Source: Bufo bufo (taxonomy: Eukaryota > Chordata > Amphibia > Anura > Bufonidae). Taken from it: 64,000 bases of DNA. Position numbers and translations under genes: made by a program. The stretch is from positions 589,336,471 to 589,400,470 of the forward strand of contig NC_053390.1 of NCBI RefSeq assembly GCF_905171765.1, given 5' to 3'. Positions 55,066 to 64,000 of this stretch are shown here, piece by piece. The notes under the pieces are model-generated. The model was not told where the DNA came from. It did not search any database and worked only from the letters and a program-made list of their open reading frames with translations. Every line of letters starts with the position of its first letter. Position 1 is the first letter of the stretch.

Positions 55066-55707
55066 CAGTACAGACCAAAAGCTTGGACACACCATCTCAT
55101 TCAAAGAGTTTTCTTTATTTTCATGACTATGAAGGCATCAAAACTATGAATTAACACATGTGGAATTATATACATAACAAACAAGTGTGAAACAACTGAA
55201 AATATGTCATATTCTAGGTTCTTCAAAGTAGCCACCTTTTGCTTTGATTACTGCTTTTCACACTCTTGGCATTCTCTTGATGAGCTTCAAGAGGTAGTCC
55301 CCTGAAATGGTCTTCCAACAGTCTTGAAGGAGTTCCCAGAGATGCTTAGCACTTGTTGGCCCTTTTGCCTTCACTCTGCGGTCCAGCTCACCCCAAACCA
55401 TCTCGATTGGGTTCAGGTCTGGTGACTGTGGAGGCCAGGTCATCTGGCGCAGCACCCCATCACTCTCCTTCATGGTCAAATAGCCCTTACTTTCAAAGTT
55501 TTCCCAATTTTTCGACTGACTGACTGACCTTCATTTCTTAAAGTAATGATGGCCACTCGTTTTTCTTTACTTAGCTGCTTTTTTCTTGCCATAATACAAA
55601 TTCTAATAGTCTTGATGCCTTCAGTGTGAATCTACAATTTTCATAGTCATGAAAATAAAGAAAACTCTTTGAATGAGAAGGTGTGTCCAAACTTTTGGTC
55701 TGTACTG
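55066..55707 (-). mobile_element. Tc1 deletion derivative, copy C (different deletion)
   Basis: Same ends as copies A and B with TA flanks, opposite orientation. The minus strand keeps SPDLNPIEMVWGELDRRV (about 55360-55435). It lacks one copy of the long inverted arm, so it is 300 bp shorter. Confidence 0.92.
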
Positions 55708-55732
55708 TATGTAATGTAGAACACAGTCGGCA

Positions 55733-55960
55733 CTCCGTACTCTCGGTAGCGTGGTGCACGTGTCCCGGGTCAGCTTCCCATATGTCATGTAAAGTAAGAC
55801 CGGCACTCACTCGATGCAAAATCTTGATTTTATTGATTACATAAAAAACAGACGTTTGAGAAAGGCTCATCTCACGAGCAGAAACGCGTCACAGCTGTTT
55901 TTTATGGGACCAATAAAGTCAAGATTTTGCATCGAGTGAGTGCCGGTCTTACTTTACATA
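55733..55960. repeat. Inverted repeat around a hammerhead-like motif
   Basis: GTAAGACCGGCACTCACTCG (about 55795) and its complement (about 55933) form arms of about 45 bp. Between them, near 55856-55892, lies TTTGAGAAAG-GCTC-loop-GAGC-AGAAACGCGTC. The layout resembles a PLE terminal repeat without coding sequence. Confidence 0.7.
55850..55892 (+). ncRNA. Hammerhead-like motif
   Basis: TTTGAGAAAG, stem GCTC-ATCTCAC-GAGC, then AGAAACGCGT. The stem and GAAA box fit a hammerhead; the first box does not match CUGANGA. Confidence 0.4.
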
Positions 55961-56262
55961 CTCCTGTATGTAGTCCCTTAAGAGTCCTTCAGACATTTTT
56001 CCCACAACAGATGTTAAGCTTACTGTGTCAGTAGTTTTCTGTGGAAATGCTATGTCTTTTTTATTGATCACATTGTAGTTTTTACAGTCATGGAGTAACG
56101 GTAGAATGTTGAGTGTCAATGTGCTGTAAGTATACAGGTATATATAAGTGTGGATGACATCCTGACCATGGAGAATATTCAACTGGTACAGATCATATAT
56201 TGTACTGTAGGTCAAATATTTTTTTTTTAACTTACAAACTGCTGAATTAACAAGTTAATCTC
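55961..56262. other. Unassigned AT-rich sequence
   Basis: Nothing recognised. Confidence 0.3.
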
Positions 56263-57451
56263 TTAAAGGGCTTCTGTCACCCCACTAAACCTTTTTTTTT
56301 TGCTTACTTATAATCCCTACACTGCGATTTATGCCTACATAATCAAATTAATCATTTTGGTCCTGTAGATTTTGTTTAAAACATGCTTTTAAAATATGCA
56401 AATTACCTTGCTACCAGCAAGTAGGGCGGCTACTTGCTGGTAGCAGCCGCATCCTCCGATCCTAAAGACGCCCCCTCCGCATTGTGATTGACAGGGCCAG
56501 GGAACGGAATCGTTCTCTGCTGGCCCTGCCTGTTAGCATTCAAAATCTGGCGCCTGTGCCGCGGCCGTACCTTTCTTCAATCGGCTCTTTGGAATGTGGG
56601 CCCCTTTGCCCACCTAGGCTGCAAAAAAGTGTCACACATCTGGTATTGCCATACTCAGGAGAAGTTGTGCAATGTGTTTTGGGGTGTCATTTTACATATA
56701 CCCATGCTGGGTGAGATAAATATCTCGGTCAAATGCCAACTTTGTATAAACAAATGGGAAAAGTTGTCTTTTGCCAAGATATTTCTCTCACCCAGCATGG
56801 GTATATGTAAAAAGACACCCCAAAACACATTGCCCAACTTCTCCTGAGTACGGGGATACCAGATGTGTGACACTTTTTTGCAGCCTAGGTGCGCAAAGGG
56901 GCCCACATTCCAAAGAGCACCTTTCGGATTTCACCGGCCATTTTTTACAGATTTTGATTTCAAACCACTTCTCACGCATTCGGCACCTAAAATGCCAGGG
57001 CAGTATAACTACCCCACAAGTGACCCCATTTTGGTAAGAAGACACCCCAGGGTATTTCGTGATGGGCATACATGCGCCGAAATAGAAGACGTCATCGGCG
57101 CAGGCGCACTGAGGGAGTTCTGAGGAGGCGAGCCTCCTCATCTCAGAGCGCCTGCGCCGAATGAACACAGGCACGCGATTTTTGAAATGCTGACAGGGCC
57201 GGCTGGAGGAGGAGATCGACTGGCCCTGTCAATCAACACGACGAGGGGGCGGTTTTTTGCGGCGGCTACCAGCAAGTAGACACCCTACTTGCTGGTAGAG
57301 ACCTAATTTACATATTATAAAAGTTCGTTTTTATAAGAAACTGCTGAAGCAAAGTAAGTAAGACCATTATATTTTCATATATCGCAGTATAAGTAATTTA
57401 ACTAGCCCAAAAAAAAAATATTACTTTAGTGGGGTGACAGAAGCCCTTTAA
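56263..57451. mobile_element. Palindromic TTAA MITE with internal insertion
   Basis: Same ends as 2271-2966 (TTAAAGGGCTTCTGTCACC) on TTAA. The outer arms keep CCAGCAAGTAG and GACAGGGCC blocks. The inner part (about 56580-57085) is foreign and contains its own palindrome of about 150-bp arms meeting near 56735-56760 (GGCTGCAAAAAAGTGTCACA). Confidence 0.88.
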
Positions 57452-57559
57452 GAATCAATAATATTTTCTCCCTTTGTGTTCTAGCTGTCATAACTTTTTT
57501 ATTTTTTTCTTCTAAATTTTTCATATCAATAGTTTAAAGTTTGGTATTTAGAACTTTAC

Positions 57560-57927
57560 TAAAGCTACTTTTCCGGTGTCATCCGGCAAAATGGATCCGG
57601 TATTTTTTTTTCTTCACATTTTTTTAAAGGTCTGCGCATGCGCAGACCGGAAGGACGGATCCGGCATTGCGGTATTTTGAATGACGTCCCCGGCAAAAAA
57701 CTGAACACTCCGTGTGCTGTCCGCATCCGTTGCTCAGTTCCGTGGTCCGCAATAAAAATATAACCTGTCCTATTCTTGTCTGCGTTTTTGCGGACAAGAA
57801 TAGGCAGTTATATTAATGGCTGTCCGTGCCGTTCCGCAAATTGCGGAACGCACACGGACGCCATCTGTGTTTTGCGGACCTGCAATTTGCGGACTGCAAA
57901 ACACACAACGGTCGTGTGCATGAGGCC
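57560..57927. mobile_element. Chimeric Harbinger-like fragment
   Basis: The left part matches 44377-44920 (TGTCATCCGGCAAAA, GGTCTGCGCATGCGCAGACC). The right part matches the 45179-45503 type and ends GTGTGCATGAGGCC before TTA. The change-over is near 57705. The left end is missing. Confidence 0.72.
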
Positions 57928-57930
57928 TTA

Positions 57931-58395
57931 GTCATACATCTATCTTTATGACAATATCTGTGATAAGATGATCACTGTCTCATCCTTGACAATACCTGTC
58001 AAGAGTCTGTGTTTGCTCCGTACGTTCAGTTTTTTTTGCGCTCCATGTGTCCTTTGTTTCCATCTCCACTGCTAGGCTGAAAAGGGAATTCGCAGAGCAT
58101 CTTTCCAGTGGTAACTGAAAACTATTGACAGAACACAGATGCCATCTGTTTTCTCCCAGTGGTTTTCACTGACCCATAGACATCCGTGGGTATGTTTGGT
58201 CCACAACATGGCAGTATTGCATGTTTCTCCACATGGTTAGTAGAAAGACAAAGATTTGTTAATAAGCACATTAACCCTCTCCTGACCTCTGCCACACATG
58301 TACGTCGGATGTCCAATCTTTAAACATGGCATCCACTCAGAAGCTCAACGGGCGCCAGAGTCACTGGGTTTCTGCTGTTTTCAATAGCAGAGTCC
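57931..58395. other. Unassigned sequence
   Basis: Nothing recognised. Confidence 0.3.
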
Positions 58396-58403
58396 TCTTA
58401 GAG

Positions 58404-59648
58404 CAGGGGTGGGCAATTATTTTTTCGATGGGGCCACATGAGAAACTGAAAATATTTTGGAGGGCCGGGCCAAAAGGCTAAACTCAATACTGCATAAAAT
58501 CAATTGTATTTCTTTATAAAAAGCAGTAAATATCATTGTTGGACAACTGGTACGAGTACTTGTTATAGTTAAACAATGAAAAAGTGAGGTTGCCTTACAA
58601 GAAAAAAATTTAAATTTATTAAACAAAATTTCCCAAAACAATGAACATTTTTCACTATTTGTGACTCATATTAGTGAAAGCCATTGTCCCCCTGTGAATC
58701 CAGCCATTGTCCCCTGTGAATCCAGCCATTGTCCCCCTGTGAATCCAGCCATTGTCCCCCTGTGAATCCAGCCATTGTCCCCCTGTGAATCCAGCAATTG
58801 TCCCACTGTGAATCCAGCCATTGTCCCCATGTGAATCCAGCCATTGTCCCCTGTGAATCCAGCCATTGTCCCCCTGTGAATCCAGCCATTGTCCCCCTGT
58901 GAATCCAGCCATTGTCCCCCTGTGAATCCAGCAATTGTCCCACTGTGAATCCAGCCATTGTCCCACTGTGAATCCAGCCATTGTCCCCATGTGAATCCAG
59001 CCATTGTCCCCTGTGAATCCAGCCATTGTCCCCCTGTGAATCCAGCCATTGTCCAATGTGAATCCAGCCATTGTCCCCTGTGAATCCAGCCATTGTCCCC
59101 TGTGAATCCAGCCATTGTCCCCTTGTGTACAGAACACCCCCCCGGCCCCCCCATCATATACAGAACACCCCCCCCCCCCTTACAATAGTACACACCCCTC
59201 CCCCCCCCCTTGCCTTTAGAAACGTAATGCTCAGAGATGATCAGCCATGTGTTAGTCACACTGACTACACACAGCACAGGGGGAGGCGGCCGCAGCTTCA
59301 TGCTTGTCGGCTCTGTGACTGTCAGTGTCAGACAGTCACAGCCGATACTATGAGAGCCGCGGGCGCTGCGCTGTTACAGAGAAGGGAATAATTGCGGCCG
59401 GCCGGGTCCCGGGTACGGCTCGCACGAGGCACCCCCCCCCCCTGCTGTGTCTTACCTAGACAGTACTGCCGCTGACGCTGCCTCCCTGCCACCGCGCCAT
59501 GCCACACGCAGCACGCCGAGTCGGAAGTCCTCTTCATTCGCGGAGGAGGGGTATCGTTGCTTGGCACGCCTCTGGCTCCGCCCGGGGGCCGGATTAAAAG
59601 GTCCGCCGGGCCGTATACGGCCCGCGGGCCGTAGTTTGCCCAGGTCTG
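58404..59648. mobile_element. hAT-type element with perfect 8-bp duplication and minisatellite
   Basis: Ends CAGGGGTGGGCAA and TTTGCCCAGGTCTG, flanked by TCTTAGAG at 58396-58403 and 59649-59656. GGGCCGTATACGGCCCGCGG near the right end is a strong palindrome. Non-coding; the centre is a 23-bp minisatellite and the right part is CpG-rich. Confidence 0.92.
58675..59125. repeat. Minisatellite, unit about 23 bp
   Basis: Roughly 20 units of CCATTGTCCCCCTGTGAATC plus CAG, with variants in C count and CCAT/CAAT. A run of variant units (AATTGTCCCACTG, CCCCATGTG) repeats in the same order at 58790-58860 and 58930-59020, so blocks were duplicated. Frames across it are artefacts. Confidence 0.93.
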
Positions 59649-59656
59649 TCTTAGAG

Positions 59657-60481
59657 TCTGAATGGCTCCCTGTGGGAGCCATTTATTCCTTGTGGTAGTC
59701 TTGTGTCTTCTAAAGGCTCTGAGGCTGCCACAGTAATAGTCCTATGGAGCCTTGTTTGTAGCAGGGCTCCATAGGAACACAATGAAACTCCCATAGGCTG
59801 CAGTGGTAATTCTTTTCTTTCGATGGGATAAGATCACATGTTGAAGTCATGTTCAAGTCAGCTTTGAAGCCTGATCTGTATCAGAGAGTTATTTGAATTC
59901 TGTTTAGTAAAGTTTTAATCATATATAATCATAGATTTACAAAAATCAGGGATCAGCAAACTCCAGAACTCCAGCTGTTCTGAAATGACAACTCCCAGAA
60001 TCCTTCTTTCACTTTTATGGGAGTTACAAGAACAGCCAAGTTACTGTGCATTCTGGGATTTGTAGTTTCACAGCAGCTGGGGCATAGCATAGTATATTTC
60101 AGCGGTGTGGAACCTCACGGAGTGCGCCAGTCTGATGAGACACGCTGCCCCCACCGTTCCCTGCCTCCTGACCATGACTGGCAGGTTTCTTTCCCTTTAC
60201 ACATAGGAAAGTTGTGCGCGCAGCAAGGTTCTGAATGTCTGTACTATAAGCTGATCTGTCGCTATATTATGCTGTCCTCACTGAAGTGACAGGTCCCCTA
60301 AAGGTCAAGATCAAGGTCATGCTAAATAAAAAACTAAAATATTGAAGACTTTTGTAGAAGTGTGTATGTATTGGTGACTATAAGCATGCTGCTCGTTCTT
60401 ATGGCCACCTACCCTGGCAAAACAGTGACTGACCCTCAACATCACACCACCAACAAGAACTAAATACAGTATGACAGCACT
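59657..60481. other. Unassigned, with one palindromic remnant
   Basis: GACAACTCCCAGAATCC near 59988 and GCATTCTGGGATTTGTAGTT near 60048 face each other and look like an old inverted-repeat element. No gene is seen. Confidence 0.4.
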
Positions 60482-60483
60482 TA

Positions 60484-62095
60484 CAGTTAGGTCCATATAT
60501 ATTTGGACACTGTCACAAATTTTGTTTTTATTACCTGTTTACTAAAATATATTCAAGTTGTAGTTATATAATGGGCATAGACATAAAGTCCAGACTTTTA
60601 GCTTTCATTTGACGGTATCCAAATTAAAATTGGATGAAGGGTTTAGGAGTTTCCGCCCCTTTACATGCGTCGCCCTGTTTTTTAAAGGGACCAAAAGTAA
60701 TTGGACAATTGCCTCAAAGGCTGTTTCATGGGCAGGTGTGGGCAATTCCTTCATTATTTCATTTTCAATTAAGCACATAAAAGGCCTGGAGCTGATTAGA
60801 GGTGCGGTGCTTGCATTTTGAAGATTTTGCTGAGAAGTAAACATGCGGTCAAAGGAGCTCTCCATGCAGGTGAAACAAGCCATCCTTCATCTGCGAAAAC
60901 AGAAAAAAAAACATCTGAGAAATTGCTACACTATTAGAAGTGGCAAAATCTACAGTTTGGTACATCCTGAGACAGAAAGAAAGAAAGTACTGGTGACCTA
61001 AACAATGCAAAAAGACCTGGACGCCAACAGTGGTGGATGATCGCAGAATAATTACCATGGTGAAGAGAAACCCCTTCTCAACAGCCAACCAAGTGAGCAA
61101 CACTCTCCAGGATATAGGTGTATCAATATCCAAATCTACCATAAAGAGAAGACTGCATGAAAGTAAATACAGAGGGTTCACTGCACGGTGCAAGCCACTC
61201 ATAAGCCTCAAGAATAAGAATGCTAGATTGGACCTTGCTAAAAAAACATCTAAAAAAACCAGCACACTTCTGGAAGAACATTCTTTGGACAGATGAAACC
61301 AAGATCAACCTCTACCAGAATGATGGAAAGAGAAAAGTATGGCGAAGGCATGGTATAGCTCATAATGCAAAACATACTACATCATCTGTAAAACACGGCG
61401 GAGGCAGTGTGATGGCTTGGGCATGCATGACTGCAGTGACACTGGGTCCCTAGTGTTTATTGATGATGTGACACAGGACAGAAGCAGCCGGATGAATTCT
61501 GGGGTTTTCAGAGACATACTGTGTGCTCAAATCCAGCCAAACTGATTGGTCGGCGTTTCATAATACAGATGGACAATGACCCAAAACATAAAGCGAAAGC
61601 AACCCAGGAATTTATTAAAGCAAAGAAGTGGAATATTCTTGAATGGCCAAGTCAGTCACCTGATCTGAACCTAATAGAGCATTTCACTTGTTAAAGACTA
61701 AACTTCAGAGAGAAATATCCACAAACAAACAGCAAATGAAAACCGCTGCAGTAAAGGCCTGGCAGAGCATTAAGAAGGAGGAAACTCAGCGTCTGGTGAT
61801 GACCGTGAGTTCAAGACTTCAGGCAGTCATTGCCAACAAAGTATTAGAAATGAATATTTTATTTACAATTATTTAATTAGTACAATTACTTTGAGCCCCT
61901 GAAATGAAGGGATTGAGTTTAAAAAATGCTTTAGTTCCTCACATTTTTGTGCAATCATTTTGTTCAACCCACTGAATTAAAGCTGAAAGTCTGAACTTCA
62001 ACTGCATCTGAATAGTTTTGTTCAAAATCCATTGTGGTAATGTACAGAACAAAAACTAGAAAAATGTTGTCTCTGTCCAAATATATACCTAACTG
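60484..62095 (+). mobile_element. Tc1-type element, complete ends, decayed gene
   Basis: Ends CAGTTAGGTCCATATATATT and complement (ACCTAACTG) with TA on both sides. It provides the reference copy for 12176-14130 and 14601-15575. The inverted ends agree only over the outer part. Confidence 0.9.
60843..61875 (+). pseudogene. Tc1 transposase remnant (MRSK family)
   Basis: Start 60843 (MRSKELSMQVKQAILHLR). The rest is in several frames: VVDDRRIITMVKRNPFSTAN, SKSTIKRRLHESKYRGFTAR, then HFWKNILWTDETKINLYQND (D in WTDETK, 61289-61297), [25 protein letters not shown], SPDLN with LIEH in place of PIEH, and AWQSIKKEETQRLVMTV to about 61875. Frameshifts near 60990, 61440 and 61690 break it. Confidence 0.88.
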
Positions 62096-62188
62096 TACAT
62101 TATAACTATGTTGTGCCATCCCTCTCTTATTTCTTCTAGAAGTTTAGGAATGACTAGCTAACAGTCTGTAATAGAGTGCAGATCCTCT

Positions 62189-62507
62189 TTAAAGGGTCAC
62201 TAGATTTTCAGAAAACTTTTTATATTTCAGAGAGACATATGTTATGTACTAAAGTTTTTAATTGTTTTGATAGGTGCCGACACCCCCACGATCCCTAGAA
62301 CGAGGTGACAGAATGGCTTGCATAGTGCAGTCCCTCTCCTCACTGCATGAGACAGAAGTTAGACAGGCCAATAGACTCTCTCTTGAGTCTGTCTCACTTC
62401 CTCTCCTGCAGTGAAAAGACAGAGCATGATATGCACACGCTTCGATCTCCTTATTCTAGGGATCTTTATGACATATCAAGTTTTCAGAAATTTCAGTGAC
62501 CCTTTAA
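62189..62507. mobile_element. TTAA MITE 'GGGTCACTAGATTTTCAG'
   Basis: Starts TTAAAGGGTCACTAGATTTT and ends CAGTGACCCTTTAA. It shares its right TTAA with the next MITE. Confidence 0.85.
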
Positions 62508-62947
62508 AGGGGTTATCCCATGACTAATGTAAATAATGTAAATCGGACATCATCTAGTAGACGGCAACCTCTTTCTAACAAAGCTAGAACCAGCCCTGTA
62601 CCTCACATGGATCCAGAGATCTCCCCATTCATTGCTCTGCTAGATTCATATCAAGCTGTCAGCTCAAAGGGAGTGTCTTTTCTGATGCAGCTAAGGGGGC
62701 GTGTCTCAGCTCTCCCTATCACAGCTCAGGAGGCAATTGAAGGATAAAATGGAGCATGTGCCGCCTTCTTAATGAGCCGGTCAAAGAAATAAGAAAAAAA
62801 CAAACAGCAGGTGGCGCTATACAGATACATTTTATTGAATAACAGTGGCTATGCTAAATTTTTAATTACATGCAATTATAAAAGTATTCAGATGCAGGTG
62901 CTGGTTTGAAAACTGGAGAATATTTTTTCGTGGGACAACCCCTTTAA
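62504..62947. mobile_element. TTAA MITE 'GGGGTTATCCCATG'
   Basis: Starts TTAAAGGGGTTATCCCATG and ends GTGGGACAACCCCTTTAA. The two MITEs abut head to tail on one TTAA, so one inserted into the other's duplicated target. Confidence 0.85.
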
Positions 62948-62949
62948 AT

Positions 62950-64000
62950 GGTTAAATTTTGAAGCCGTTTATTTGTAGCCAAAACTGACAACAAAAAGGG
63001 ACTCTTCAAAATGGACAACTCTTTTATACTCCACTCCTGCTACTTGCTGAAATGTGTATGAAAAGCTGTATCAGAGTGTGAACTGGACCTAATAAAGCAT
63101 CTCCAAGTTTCTGAATATTAGCATGTGATATATTCCCTAACATGATTTGGAGCATTCTAAACTGACAGCAGGTGTGCCAGTAAGTATAACCCAATTTATT
63201 ATAGCAAAGCCATGTGTAATTTTTTTTGTAATTTCTGTTAACTGCCAGAGGAAGTCACTTTACATTTGTATTCTCTTATCTGTGTTGGCCTCCTGTGTCT
63301 TCTAACCAAAATGATTCCCTTTGTAAAATTAGGATTTTACAAAGTCATTACAGGCTAAATCGATCTTCCCACAGTACCTTATGTCACTAAATTGTATTGC
63401 CCTTTGCCGGGACTAGACTTAAATCCTTTTTTAATGTCTAATGTGCATGAATAATGGTGGCTTGTTTGAGGACTAAACATTTATTGCTGTGTTCTTATTT
63501 TTTTTCTGTGTGTAAATAACTTTAAATAACCTTCTTCTATGTGTAACCGCAGGGAATGCATTCTAAAAAAAGCTGACAAGCACAAACAACGTTTTATCGC
63601 AGCTTTAGCAAATGATCATTTATTTCCTGTCTTAGACAAATGTGACTTTATTTTGGTCTTTGGACAGAAAACATGACAGTGACTGAATAGCTGTTACATA
63701 AATTGCTTGAACAAATAAACCTGACGAAAATTATTCCGTGATGAAGCTTTGTGGAACATGCAACAACTTTTTAGGATATTTGATTATGATTTGTGGAAAA
63801 TAATCCCTTTGTTCATTCTGTAGACATATTTATTATAATAATAATAATAATAAAACCATTATCCTAACAAGCACAACATGCAATGGTGTATAGTAGGGTA
63901 CTGAAAATTCCCCACAACCCTGCAGATTGTCAGAGAGCTCTCAAGGCTAAAGGGAGTAATTTCATATTATTATATTGGGGAAATGGTATTTGTTGAACTG
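62950..64000. other. Longest stretch free of recognised repeats
   Basis: About 1 kb without repeat ends, palindromes or long frames. It is AT-rich and of high complexity apart from an (ATA)n microsatellite near 63832-63852. The texture resembles conserved non-coding sequence or ordinary single-copy DNA. I cannot tell which. Confidence 0.4.
63832..63852. repeat. (ATA)n microsatellite
   Basis: About seven ATA units. Confidence 0.85.

Noticed and set aside
58655..59301. Long minus-strand frames rich in GTMAGFTGDNGWIH-like repeats
   Set aside because: They run through the 23-bp minisatellite in three frames at once, as expected for a short repeat lacking stops.
59280..59620. CpG-rich stretch that could be a promoter island
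   Set aside because: It lies wholly within the hAT element, ends in the element's right terminus and has no adjacent gene.

Overview
The window is vertebrate nuclear DNA built almost entirely of transposable elements. The mix of families points to a frog or toad (anuran) with a large, repeat-rich genome: TTAA-target Kolobok/T2-type MITEs, Harbinger-like MITEs with 3-bp TWA duplications, several Tc1 families, pogo-like elements, hAT elements with 8-bp duplications, Penelope-like elements (PLEs), a Ngaro-type tyrosine-recombinase retroelement and an L1 ORF1 remnant. I see no host protein-coding gene, tRNA, rRNA or CRISPR array. The species assignment is inference from repeat content.

Layout. 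1-4.6 kb: Harbinger-like and TTAA-type MITEs. 4.6-9.3 kb: one 4.66-kb TTAA element with a chain of hairpins, 350-bp and 395-bp tandem repeats and a nested 1.1-kb hAT MITE. 9.4-15.6 kb: three Tc1 copies, one split by a PLE-like insert and one by a solo-LTR-like insert. 15.7-19.1 kb: a hAT MITE, then a decayed PLE with an inverted piece of its own 3' end at its 5' end. 19.6-22.9 kb: a Harbinger-like MITE, duplicated L1 ORF1 fragments, a pogo-like element and a pogo-like MITE fragment. 22.9-39.0 kb: one minus-strand PLE blown apart by a 12.9-kb hAT element (23499-36380) and a 717-bp solo-LTR-like insert. The hAT carries a nearly complete but broken transposase gene, and is itself split by a 6.7-kb TTAA unit (29433-36181) holding a 3.4-kb GC-rich minisatellite with higher-order structure. 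39.3-43.7 kb: the best-preserved Tc1 (DD34E, one frameshift) and an older Tc1 with two nested insertions. 44.4-46.8 kb: three Harbinger-like MITEs. 47.0-53.0 kb: a Ngaro-type element with split direct repeats (A1...B1-A2-B2) and degraded RT, RNase H and tyrosine recombinase regions. 53-62.9 kb: MITEs, a LINE 3' end, a Tc1 derivative, a hAT element with a 23-bp minisatellite, another Tc1, and two abutting TTAA MITEs. 62.95-64.0 kb: the longest stretch without a recognised repeat.

The order of events can be read from nesting. The PLE was hit by the hAT and by the LTR element, and the hAT was hit by the TTAA unit. In four places a related copy inside the same window supplies the empty site, so the target duplications can be checked internally. 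No element looks autonomous as it stands: every recognised coding region has frameshifts, stops or deletions. The least expected observations are structural: chains of near-perfect hairpins, giant palindromes and minisatellites sharing one core motif across separate elements, and hammerhead-like RNA motifs in four PLE-like sequences.
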